A stretch of DNA of 15,372 nt from Candidatus Bathyarchaeota archaeon (lineage in GTDB: Archaea > Thermoproteota > Bathyarchaeia > TCS64), in the NCBI GenBank assembly GCA_030670015.1, contig DAOVCM010000007.1:1-15372 (forward strand). Reading direction: 5' to 3'. Position 1 is the first letter of the stretch; each line of letters starts with the position of its first letter. Position numbers and translations under genes: made by a program. The notes beneath the pieces were generated by a model. It saw nothing but the letters and a program-made list of their open reading frames with translations, was not told the DNA's origin and ran no database searches. Shown one piece after another: positions 7,141-14,157 of this stretch.

Positions 7141-9854
7141 AGGATGATGTACGACGTGCGAATCTTAAAGCCCTCTTATCGTTCGACAAAATGGATCTGA
7201 AAGTGTTTGCTCTAGGAATCGTGTTAATAATTGCCTTAGAACTCTACTATGTAATATCCACTCCAGGTACAACTATCTATGTGTTTCTTGTTAATGTTTT
7301 TCTTTCGTATGTCGTATTGTTTGTTGTCGCCTCATTCTATCGTTATCAACGTATTAACACGGAGGATGCACTGCTGGCGAGTGAGGAGAGATTTCGGGAT
7401 CTTTTTGAGAACGCTAATGACATTATCCAGAGTATTGCACCTGACGGTTCTTTGATATACGTCAACCGCGCTTGGCGGGAAACCCTTGGATATAATGAGG
7501 ATGAAGTCCACGGCCTCTCACTATTAGATGTCATACACCCTGACAGCGTAGACCATTGTATGGATATATTTCAACGTGTGATGAAGGGGGAAAAAATCAA
7601 CCACGTTGAGGCTGTTTTCTTGTCCAAGGAAGGTAGGAGGGTGACCGTTGAGGGGAGTATCAATTGCAGATTCAAAGATGGGACTCCTCTAGCTACACAG
7701 GGTATATTCCGTGACATTACTGAACACAAGAGGTATGAGGAGAAGCTGGAGGCTCTTCATAGACACTCGGATGAGCTGGCTAAGGCAGAGACATTGGAGG
7801 AAATCAAGGAATCAACGCTCAACGCATTAAAGCAAACTCTTGGATACGACTATCTAGGTTTTGGCGTCGTCGAAGGCAACTTCATAAGGTTCACACAGAT
7901 CTCGGGAAAATCTTCAATCAGCGCACTTCCACTAGACGGTCCCGGAATCACCGTTAGAGCCGTTAACACAGGCGAAACCCAGCTGCTCTCAGATACCAGG
8001 CGGGACCCAGACTACCTATCAGGACGCATAGATGGAGAACCCGAGTCTCTCTCCGAGCTTGATGTTCCTATCAGTGTAGATGACAAGGTTATCGCCGTCA
8101 TCAACATCGAGAGCAACAGATTGAATGCCTTCACCGACAGAGATCGGAGGCTACTAGAGGTCTTCGCCGAGCACGTCGCCTCTGCGGTAGCGAGACTCAG
8201 GCACATCAAGAATCTACAGGCTTCGGAGGAGAGATGGAGAACCCTCCTAGAGGAGTCGATGGACGCTGTCTGTGTCAACGTAGGCACGGAGCTAGTATAC
8301 GTGAACAGGAGATTTGTAGAGCTTCTCGATTATGACGACCCCTCTGAGTTGGTGGGCAGAGACATTACAGAGTTCTTCCCTCCAGAGCAAAGGGATCAAA
8401 TCAGAGTGAGGACGCTGAGGAGACAGCAGGGCGGTGAGGAGCCTATGAGATACGAGACAAAGTTCCTGAGGAAAGACGGACCCCCGATTGACATCGAGAC
8501 CATGCTCTCCGTCATCGATTTCGGTGGTGAGACTGCCGTCCTTGGCTTCATTCGTGACATCACTGAGCGTAAGCGGTACGAGGAGCGGCTCAAAGCGCTC
8601 CATGTCAGCGTCAAGGAACTCGGAATATCTAAGAGCCTTGATGATGTGTACGATGCCATCGTGAAGACCTTGGATCAGGTTCTAGGCTTTGAGTTTGGAG
8701 GAATCGCGCGTATTGACGGGGAGATCATCCGCTATATCACCTTGTTTGGTGTTAACCAGCTTGATGAGTGGACCATCCCGTTGGAAGGTCCCAGTGTAAC
8801 CGGTAGGGTCTTCAGGACTGGCACTGCGCAGCTTATCCCGGATGTGAGGCTGGATCCGGACTACACTGCTGCTGTAACAGATGGCTCTGCACCTCTGATG
8901 CTCTCGGAGCTCGCTGTACCAGTCATCGTGGACGGCGTAATTGAGATGGTGATAAATATCGAGTCCACACGTCTGAACGCTTTCACACAGCAGGATCAGG
9001 AGCTACTCGAGACGTTGGCCCAGCATGTAGCATCCTCCGTCACCATCATCCGCAATAAGGAAGCGTTGCAGATATATCTGGAGGAGCTAGAGCGCTCCAA
9101 CCGTGAACTGGACGACTATACGTACGTCGTATCCCACGACTTGAAATCCCCCCTGCGTTCAATCACAGCCTTCAGCTCATTCTTGTTAGAGGATTACGAG
9201 GACAAGCTGGACGAAACCGGACAGGAATACCTTAGGAGGATAGAGAGTGCTTCCACCCGAATGGACAATTTCATCAATGACCTACTGGTTCTATCTCGGA
9301 TCGGTAGAAAATACACGGATGAAGAATTGGTCGACTTCAACGAACTCATGGAGACGATCAAACTTGATTTCTCGGCTCAGCTTGAGGAGGCAGGAGCCGA
9401 GATCATCGTTGGCGAACTACCGAGAATTGGAACACAGAAGGTTTGGACGAGGCAGCTATTTGCGAATCTCGTCGGTAACGGATTGAAATTTAACAGGTCA
9501 CCTAATCCGAGGGTTGAGGTTAGCTGCGAGGAGCGCCTAGATGATTACCTGTTCAGTGTAACTGATAATGGCATCGGAATTAGGGAGGGAGACGAGAAAC
9601 GACTATTCAGACTATTCCAGAGGCTTCACAATCAAGACGAATTCGAGGGCACTGGCGCCGGCCTTGCCATCTGCAAGAAGATCGTGGAGGCCTTTAGAGG
9701 TAAGATGTGGGTGGAGAGTCAACACGGATCTGGCAGTACATTCTACTTCACATATCCCAAGGAAAAGATAGACAAGGCAAAGACCAAGGTATCTTTAACA
9801 CAGATGGACGACAGCGTAGAAGTCCAGGTGGAGCTACCTGCCCCCACGGAGTAA
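7137..9854 (+). CDS. Membrane-bound PAS-GAF-PAS-GAF sensor histidine kinase
   Basis: A 905-residue sensor kinase that autophosphorylates on His and passes phosphate to a receiver protein. Order: two membrane segments (about 20-41 and 46-69) with a very short outer loop, PAS (85-200), GAF (215-355), PAS (365-480), GAF (490-640), HisKA with SHDLKSPLRS and phospho-accepting H667, and HATPase with N box near 775 (NLVGNGLKFN), G1 DNGIGI, and G2 GTGAGLAICKKI (about 838). The PAS-GAF pair is an internal tandem duplication: GETQLLSDTRRDPDY is matched by GTAQLIPDVRLDPDY, and INIESNRLNAFT by INIESTRLNAFT. The start is TTG 7137, with GGGAGAG at 7123-7129 seven bases upstream; ATG 7191 is possible but has no ribosome site. 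The small outer loop and cytosolic PAS/GAF domains point to sensing of an internal ligand, redox state or cofactor. The partner receiver gene follows after 22 bases, so they are an operon. The signal is unknown. Confidence 0.95.
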   Translation: MKDDVRRANLKALLSFDKMDLKVFALGIVLIIALELYYVISTPGTTIYVFLVNVFLSYVVLFVVASFYRYQRINTEDALLASEERFRDLFENANDIIQSIAPDGSLIYVNRAWRETLGYNEDEVHGLSLLDVIHPDSVDHCMDIFQRVMKGEKINHVEAVFLSKEGRRVTVEGSINCRFKDGTPLATQGIFRDITEHKRYEEKLEALHRHSDELAKAETLEEIKESTLNALKQTLGYDYLGFGVVEGNFIRFTQISGKSSISALPLDGPGITVRAVNTGETQLLSDTRRDPDYLSGRIDGEPESLSELDVPISVDDKVIAVINIESNRLNAFTDRDRRLLEVFAEHVASAVARLRHIKNLQASEERWRTLLEESMDAVCVNVGTELVYVNRRFVELLDYDDPSELVGRDITEFFPPEQRDQIRVRTLRRQQGGEEPMRYETKFLRKDGPPIDIETMLSVIDFGGETAVLGFIRDITERKRYEERLKALHVSVKELGISKSLDDVYDAIVKTLDQVLGFEFGGIARIDGEIIRYITLFGVNQLDEWTIPLEGPSVTGRVFRTGTAQLIPDVRLDPDYTAAVTDGSAPLMLSELAVPVIVDGVIEMVINIESTRLNAFTQQDQELLETLAQHVASSVTIIRNKEALQIYLEELERSNRELDDYTYVVSHDLKSPLRSITAFSSFLLEDYEDKLDETGQEYLRRIESASTRMDNFINDLLVLSRIGRKYTDEELVDFNELMETIKLDFSAQLEEAGAEIIVGELPRIGTQKVWTRQLFANLVGNGLKFNRSPNPRVEVSCEERLDDYLFSVTDNGIGIREGDEKRLFRLFQRLHNQDEFEGTGAGLAICKKIVEAFRGKMWVESQHGSGSTFYFTYPKEKIDKAKTKVSLTQMDDSVEVQVELPAPTE

Positions 9855-9871
9855 AAGATGATCATATTAAA

Positions 9872-9880
9872 AGGAGGTGA
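9872..9880 (+). promoter_or_regulatory. Strong Shine-Dalgarno site that conflicts with the GTG start of the receiver gene
   Basis: AGGAGGTGA is a near-perfect ribosome site. The only in-frame canonical start, GTG 9877, is part of it and so cannot be served by it. The codon at the expected spacing (five bases) is ATA 9886. Confidence 0.7.
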
Positions 9881-10314
9881 ATAAAATAACAGATAAACCA
9901 GTTCTGCTAGTAGAGGATAATCCTGACGACGTGCTCATAACGAGGAGAGCGTGGAAAAAAGGGGGACTAAAGAACCAATTATGTATTGTAAATAATGGTG
10001 AGGAGGCCCTCATGTTCCTCAGGAGAGGGGAGGGATATGTGGACGCTCCAACGCCATGCTTGATACTCCTAGACCTGAAGATGCCGAGGATGGACGGATT
10101 TGACGTTCTTGAAATAATAAAAGACGACGACACGCTGAGAAGCATCCCGGTGATCATCCTCACATCCTCTGAAAGAGATAAGGACATTGAACGTGCCTAT
10201 CAACTAGGTTGCAACAGCTATATCAAGAAGCCAGTCAACTTCACGAACTTCATTGAAGCCATCACAGAAATAAAGCGATTTTGGTTAACCCTTAGCAAAA
10301 TACCGGTAAAATGA
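9877..10314 (+). CDS. Stand-alone receiver-domain response regulator (Rcp1/CheY-like)
   Basis: A single REC domain of about 142-145 residues without output domain, expected to take phosphate from the adjacent kinase and act by protein contact. Counted from GTG 9877: acidic pair E13-D14 in LLVEDNPDD, phospho-acceptor D66 in LILLDLKMPRMDG, switch T96 in IILTSS, and K118 in YIKKPVN. All key residues are present. LLVEDNPDD and the longer loop before beta 3 (RRGEGYVDAPTP) are typical of the Rcp1-like group paired with PAS/GAF kinases. The coordinate start is the only canonical codon, but it lies inside the Shine-Dalgarno site, so translation may begin at ATA 9886 (protein then three residues shorter). 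It follows the kinase after 22 bases. The next gene, 210 bases on, is a pilin-like adhesin. Confidence 0.92.
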   Translation: MNKITDKPVLLVEDNPDDVLITRRAWKKGGLKNQLCIVNNGEEALMFLRRGEGYVDAPTPCLILLDLKMPRMDGFDVLEIIKDDDTLRSIPVIILTSSERDKDIERAYQLGCNSYIKKPVNFTNFIEAITEIKRFWLTLSKIPVK

Positions 10315-10440
10315 CAGATAACTCTCTCCCTGTCGCTACCATTTCAGATATCATAAAATGTAAAAACTCAAACCCTTTCTACATTAAGCTTGAATTTAGA
10401 CACATACCCAATACATCGATAATGCAGATAACTGATTCAT

Positions 10441-10453
10441 AATTTATTTATCC
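10441..10453 (+). promoter_or_regulatory. Box A promoter of the pilin-like LamG gene
   Basis: The sequence aatttatttatcc is a TATA-like element that would start transcription near 10472, inside the dyad cluster that follows. The leader would be about 50 bases. Confidence 0.45.
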
Positions 10454-10454
10454 A

Positions 10455-10490
10455 TCGCAAGATGCGAAATCGAATAGGCTTCGCATGCGA
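10455..10490. promoter_or_regulatory. TCGCA/TGCGA dyad cluster, candidate operator
   Basis: TCGCA (10455-10459) and TGCGA (10463-10467) form a dyad around AGA. TCGCATGCGA (10481-10490) is a perfect ten-base palindrome. ATGCGAA (10462-10468) and TTCGCAT (10480-10486) form a longer inverted repeat. Together there are four half-sites within 36 bases directly after the box A, over the expected transcript start. A repressor site or a 5'-leader hairpin would fit. Confidence 0.5.
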
Positions 10491-10524
10491 GGGAAATTGA
10501 AGAATCAACTAGGATAAAGAAGTC

Positions 10525-12495
10525 ATGATGAGGTTAATGGTTAAGCTTGGTTATAGCAGGCGGGGAGTAGGCTCTATACTTGGAGCAGCGTTCCTAATCC
10601 TAATTCTTTTGTCAGGATACACTTCGTACACTCTTTACATCAAGCAGGTCGGTGAATACACAAAGACTCTGCAAGACATGCAAACATATGATCTAAGACG
10701 AAACGAAGAGAACATTGAATTTATCAGCGTCTCAACAACAATCGAAGACAAACTCAACCTAACCGTGAAAAACACTGGCTCCAATCAAGCCCATCTCATC
10801 TGGTTGGGGATTTTAGATGAGACCACAAATACCCAAGAATACTATAAAATAAATTATTACATTAATCCATCTGAGACCGTCAGCAACATCCCTGATGATA
10901 CTATTACAATCTTAGAGGGCCAAGAACGCGTGATACAACTTGTCACAGAACTCGGAAACACCTTCATCTACAGTTATCTAACAGGTGAAGGAGGTAGCGG
11001 TGAAACTATATACGACTTTGTGGACGAAACCTGCGGCTCATCCCCGATAGGCACTCATAGCTTTTTTGAAGCACAACAATATGGTCCGGATGGAATATGC
11101 GATACATTGACTGAGGAAAATAAGGGAGAGACAGGGGGTGGAGGTTGGCTTTCAGGCTGGCAAAAACGACTCAAAATCTCGGTCGACCACAATGATGTTG
11201 ACTCCAACCTTACAGATTTTCCACTTCTACTTTATCTGAGCACTTCATCTGGGATATATAATGACGATATAACATGCATTTTTGACGATGTCGGAATTAA
11301 TAGAAAGAAGATTGCCCTAACGACGAGTGATGGAACTACTCAATGTTACGTTGAAATCGAAGAATGGGATACGCCGAGTAAGGAAGCTTGGTTATGGGTT
11401 AAAGTACCCAGTATAAGTAACACATCTGATACGGGCCTCTATCTATACTATGATAACACACACTCCGATAACACAGATTATGTTGGAGACACAGGTTCAA
11501 TTCCAGCTGAGGCTGTCTGGGATAGCAACTTTACTGTAGTTCAGCACTTACACGAGGTCTCTGGTACTCATTATGACTCCACTTCTAACGGTAATGATGG
11601 AACTCCTTATAATGGAATAACTCAGGAGGCCTCTGGGAAGATTGATGGTGCTGATTATCTGGATGGAAGTAATGATTACATAAGCTATGGAGACATAGCA
11701 GGTTTTGATACAACAGACCCATTTAGCATGTTTGTTTGGGTTAAATCAACTGATGAAGATGGCCAATTTATTGCTAAAATGGGGGGTCCTCCATATAGAG
11801 GATACCAATTTCTGTGGTGGGAAGATAGAATAAGCTTCTTTTTAATAAATTCCTGGTCTTCAAACTGTCTTCTTGTAAGGGAAACAGCGACCTCTTCCCC
11901 GTATAATGATGATGCTTGGCATCAGATAGGTGTGGCCTATACTGGTTCAGGTGCTGTGAGTGGCATTGAGCTGTATGTGGATGGCCAGGTTCTAGCAACT
12001 ACTAACATATTTGACACTTTGACTGGTTCAACCATAACTTCAACAGGGTTGAGAGTCGGAAGAAGAGGCGATGGCAGTCTACCTCTTGCAGGCACCCTCG
12101 ACGAAGTCCGCATCTCACACATGGCGAGAAGTACTGCTTGGATTAAGGCTGCATATGAAAGCGAAAGGGATAATCTTGTCTATTTTAGAGGCACAGAGAA
12201 TTATGAACTCAACTTGGAGGTTCAGTGGGTAAGCGTTGACTTTGATAAAGCGAATGAGTGGCTGTGTATTTATGGAGGGACGATGGATTTCGAGGACATT
12301 CTCGTGGACATTTGGAACGGTACTGATTGGGTTAATGTTTTGATAGATTTGGAGAGTGGGTGGAATAGTGTTGATATATCCTCCTATCTGGTCTCATCTA
12401 CTTTTATTATCAGATATAAAGGCGGATTAGAAACAAGCGATTCTTATCAAGACAGTTGGGAAATTGACGCGACCTTTTTACATGTATGGACTTAG
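10525..12495 (+). CDS. Large pilin-like surface protein with DUF2341 and LamG domains
   Basis: A 656-residue surface protein that is probably processed and anchored like a type IV pilin. Class III leader: SRRG with cleavage expected after G14, followed by the hydrophobic stretch VGSILGAAFLILILLSGYT. Then come a beta-rich stretch (about 45-160), a linker module near 163-200 (VDETCGSSPIGTHSFF, then PDGICDTLTEENKG) of a kind seen in archaeal repeat-rich surface proteins, a Gly stretch, DUF2341 (about 207-330), a LamG/concanavalin-like domain (about 335-550, with DGSNDYISYG, GIELYVDGQ and LDEVRISHMARS), and a C-terminal beta domain (about 560-656, with WLCIYGG and WNGTDW). Sequons NLT (two), NTS, NFT and NGT suggest glycosylation. 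LamG domains usually bind glycans, so adhesion to polysaccharide or other cells is likely. The start may be ATG 10525 or the next codon; the ribosome site is weak. Base composition is more AT-rich than the left half of the window, which may reflect transfer or fast surface-gene evolution. A tip or minor pilin is the best guess. Confidence 0.85.
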   Translation: MMRLMVKLGYSRRGVGSILGAAFLILILLSGYTSYTLYIKQVGEYTKTLQDMQTYDLRRNEENIEFISVSTTIEDKLNLTVKNTGSNQAHLIWLGILDETTNTQEYYKINYYINPSETVSNIPDDTITILEGQERVIQLVTELGNTFIYSYLTGEGGSGETIYDFVDETCGSSPIGTHSFFEAQQYGPDGICDTLTEENKGETGGGGWLSGWQKRLKISVDHNDVDSNLTDFPLLLYLSTSSGIYNDDITCIFDDVGINRKKIALTTSDGTTQCYVEIEEWDTPSKEAWLWVKVPSISNTSDTGLYLYYDNTHSDNTDYVGDTGSIPAEAVWDSNFTVVQHLHEVSGTHYDSTSNGNDGTPYNGITQEASGKIDGADYLDGSNDYISYGDIAGFDTTDPFSMFVWVKSTDEDGQFIAKMGGPPYRGYQFLWWEDRISFFLINSWSSNCLLVRETATSSPYNDDAWHQIGVAYTGSGAVSGIELYVDGQVLATTNIFDTLTGSTITSTGLRVGRRGDGSLPLAGTLDEVRISHMARSTAWIKAAYESERDNLVYFRGTENYELNLEVQWVSVDFDKANEWLCIYGGTMDFEDILVDIWNGTDWVNVLIDLESGWNSVDISSYLVSSTFIIRYKGGLETSDSYQDSWEIDATFLHVWT

Positions 12496-12574
12496 ATAGG
12501 TTCGTTGACTACACGCTTTCTATACTTCAATATGAATTCTATAAAAGGCCAGTTAACGACGCGCGAGATATTAA

Positions 12575-12592
12575 CTATATTTAATAATATAG
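12575..12592. terminator. AT-rich hairpin between convergent genes
   Basis: CTATATT (12575-12581) and AATATAG (12586-12592) form a perfect seven-base stem with a four-base loop. It lies between the LamG gene and the 3' end of the minus-strand membrane gene and overlaps that gene's stop codon. A shared terminator or mRNA-end hairpin is possible; AT-rich chance is not excluded. Confidence 0.35.
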
Positions 12593-12868
12593 AATATAGA
12601 GATAGATGTTATTAATACCAGCAAATATTTTTAAAACACCGAATGTAAAAGGGAACAGTAAAATAAATCGTTTGTACTGGAACTTCCAATGTTTGATAAT
12701 TAGGTAAGAAGTCAGAAGTATCATAATAACGGCTATAATGTCAACATATAACCAGATTCCTACAGCCATTAAACATACTGTATGAGAGTTCAATTCACAA
12801 AGGTTTGAGTTGGTCAACCCGATTCTTGTACTTAATTGGTCTATTACGCAGCCAAGAATAGGCATCAT
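12581..12868 (-). CDS. Small three-helix membrane protein, DUF5658-like
   Basis: An approximately 95-residue integral membrane protein. Hydrophobic segments cover MMPILGCVIDQLSTRIGL, a long central pair (LMAVGIWLYVDIIAVIMILL) and FILLFPFTFGVLKIFAGINN. The pattern Asp-x-x-Ser-Thr in the first helix, a Glu-Leu-Asn after it and a late Gly-Ile-Asn-Asn recalls DUF5658 proteins of archaea and bacteria, whose role is unknown. The frame is open up to ATG 12997, but I prefer the ATG at 12866-12868, because AAGGA (plus positions 12877-12881) lies eight bases upstream and the extra N-terminal 43 residues are better explained by another frame (see the remnant entry). Position between pilin genes, on the opposite strand, gives no clear function. 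Confidence 0.55.
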   Translation of the reverse strand: MMPILGCVIDQLSTRIGLTNSNLCELNSHTVCLMAVGIWLYVDIIAVIMILLTSYLIIKHWKFQYKRFILLFPFTFGVLKIFAGINNIYLYILYY

Positions 12869-12890
12869 ATAGATAATCCTTGTCAGCTTG

Positions 12891-12998
12891 TTACCATCTA
12901 CGTTTACTTTTATCCAATCTAGACCAACGGGCAGCATTCTTTTCACGTATTTCACACAGCATTTGCAACCAGTCGGCTGGATAGCCTTCGGCAGCATT
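12891..12998 (-). pseudogene. Possible gene remnant, HNH-like peptide in another frame
   Basis: In the minus-strand frame with codons beginning at 12998, 35 residues are open to a TAA at 12891-12893. They include EGYPADWLQMLCEIREKNAA, which resembles the segment before the first zinc cysteines of HNH endonucleases (Tyr-Pro-x-Asp-Trp, then Ile-Arg-Glu). The expected Cys pair is replaced by Trp and Leu (RWSRLD). No ATG starts it. This could be a decayed fragment of a mobile HNH gene; the match is from memory and short. Confidence 0.22.
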
Positions 12999-13020
12999 TA
13001 ACTGATTTATAATCAATATT

Positions 13021-13035
13021 AAAAATATATAAGTA
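13021..13035 (-). promoter_or_regulatory. Box A on the minus strand upstream of the membrane protein region
   Basis: Read on the minus strand the sequence is tacttatatattttt, a good TATA box. A transcript would start near 13002 and run into the remnant and the membrane protein. The whole stretch is AT-rich, which lowers its weight. Confidence 0.38.
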
Positions 13036-13133
13036 TGATAGCGATGATGTTTCTAAACTCTAATTCTGAAAAATATAATCATTGTACACTGTATCTAATA
13101 ACTGTGCTAAATTCAAGTTCTTGATTTATAGAT

Positions 13134-13145
13134 TATAGTTCTATA
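13134..13145. repeat. Palindrome upstream of the first pilin promoter
   Basis: TATAG (13134-13138) and CTATA (13141-13145) form a dyad around TT. It ends about 18 bases before the box A of the pilin gene. It could be a regulator site, but AT-rich sequence makes such dyads common. Confidence 0.22.
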
Positions 13146-13162
13146 TTCTAAGTACAGAATTA

Positions 13163-13172
13163 CTTTATATCA
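13163..13172 (+). promoter_or_regulatory. Box A promoter of the pilin-ATPase operon
   Basis: The sequence ctttatatca fits a TATA box with a transcript start near 13193. The mRNA would then begin almost at the GAGGTG ribosome site (13194-13199), which supports the GTG at 13210 as the start of the pilin. Confidence 0.5.
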
Positions 13173-13209
13173 TAAAAAAATAAGAATGGTGCAGAGGTGG
13201 AAAAAAGAA

Positions 13210-13632
13210 GTGTTTAAATTAAAAGAAAGAAGGGGAATATCGACTTTCATAGCTGTACTCTTAATGATGGTCTTAGCGGTTTCAGCTGGCGTTGTTATAT
13301 ACTCTTATACAATGGGTTATCTCGGAGGCCTCGGTAGCACACAAACACCAGGCGCGATGTCCCTCGACACGGCGACATGTAGTGAAACCACACATAATAT
13401 GACCGCATATATCAGAAACGTCGGCAAGGGGTCAATTGATTTCGATAAAGCCTACGTTGACGGAGTACTGGTCGAATCTGATAACTTTAGTGCAGATCCT
13501 AACCCATTGCCTGAAGGAGAGGTTTCAACTGTTACAATAACAGACTCGTCCTTCACAGCTCCGAAGACATATGAGATCAAGCTTGTAGCGACGGATAACA
13601 CGCAGCTCACGTTCCTCGTGAAGTGCAAGTAG
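13210..13632 (+). CDS. Type IV pilin-like protein (class III signal peptide)
   Basis: A 140-residue prepilin. The leader MFKLKERRG is followed by ISTFIAVLLMMVLAVSAGVV; cleavage by the archaeal prepilin peptidase is expected after G9. The head is a beta-rich domain with Cys in DTATCSET and a Cys two residues from the end (VKCK), which could form a disulfide, and sequons NMT and NFS. The start is GTG 13210 with GAGGTG at 13194-13199; the ATG at 13186 would precede that site and give an over-long leader. The leader and hydrophobic segment are like archaellins and archaeal adhesion pilins. The next two genes (a second prepilin and an ATPase) are in the same direction, so this is probably the main subunit of a pilus or archaellum-like filament. 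Confidence 0.85.
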   Translation: MFKLKERRGISTFIAVLLMMVLAVSAGVVIYSYTMGYLGGLGSTQTPGAMSLDTATCSETTHNMTAYIRNVGKGSIDFDKAYVDGVLVESDNFSADPNPLPEGEVSTVTITDSSFTAPKTYEIKLVATDNTQLTFLVKCK

Positions 13633-13674
13633 CGGTATCCCACCCCTTTCTCCAAATTTATTGTGTGCATCGTC

Positions 13675-14100
13675 ATGATAAAACGTAGTAGGGCTGTCAG
13701 CGAGGTCATAGCCAGCCTCATCATGCTCCTCATCGTTAGTGTACTCGGTACTTACCTCTACAGCTACTCTTTAACCGAGACCGGTGTCCAGCAGAACAAT
13801 CTTGAGGGGGATATTCAGACAGAGGCTGGGAGGGCGCAGGAAAGGTTCAAGGTCATAGCGTGCATCTATGAGGGTAATCTCCTCAACCTGACAGTTCTGA
13901 ACTATGGAAGACTTGACATCAAGATTGTAGACATCTATCTTGACAGCAACAGAGTCGCCCTATCCCCCGGTAAGGAGATATATACATCTGACCTTGGGCT
14001 GATCAGCTTCACATACCCGGGGCTTGTCCCCGATGTACTTTATGAGATAGTGATCGTTAGCGAGAGAGGTGTCTCACATGTCTACAGTTGGAAATGTTAG
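13675..14100 (+). CDS. Second type IV pilin-like protein
   Basis: A 141-residue prepilin. The leader MIKRSRA is followed by VSEVIASLIMLLIVSVLGTY; cleavage is expected after A7. The VSEVIASLI sequence is close to the start of many archaeal pilins. The head is a small beta domain with one sequon (NLT), a Cys in KVIACIYEG and a C-terminal Cys (YSWKC), so the two-cysteine layout repeats that of the preceding pilin. I use ATG 13675; a GTG at 13663 is in frame but lengthens the leader. No ribosome site is clear for either, so coupling to the upstream pilin, 42 bases away, is likely. It is probably a minor subunit of the same filament. Confidence 0.82.
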   Translation: MIKRSRAVSEVIASLIMLLIVSVLGTYLYSYSLTETGVQQNNLEGDIQTEAGRAQERFKVIACIYEGNLLNLTVLNYGRLDIKIVDIYLDSNRVALSPGKEIYTSDLGLISFTYPGLVPDVLYEIVIVSERGVSHVYSWKC

Positions 14101-14157
14101 ACACGTATGCAGTTTTGGTTGGAAGAAGCTCACAGGATATCAATGAGGTGCTGAATA

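Noticed and set aside
10314..10440. Repeated cagataact words at about 10316 and 10425
   Set aside because: Short and in AT-rich sequence, without dyad symmetry or promoter-related spacing.
13036..13125. Possible C/D box RNA (a C box-like atgatgt near 13044 and CTGA near 13066) or 29-codon frame
   Set aside because: The C box is imperfect, no C' and D' pair is placed correctly, and the short frame has no ribosome site.
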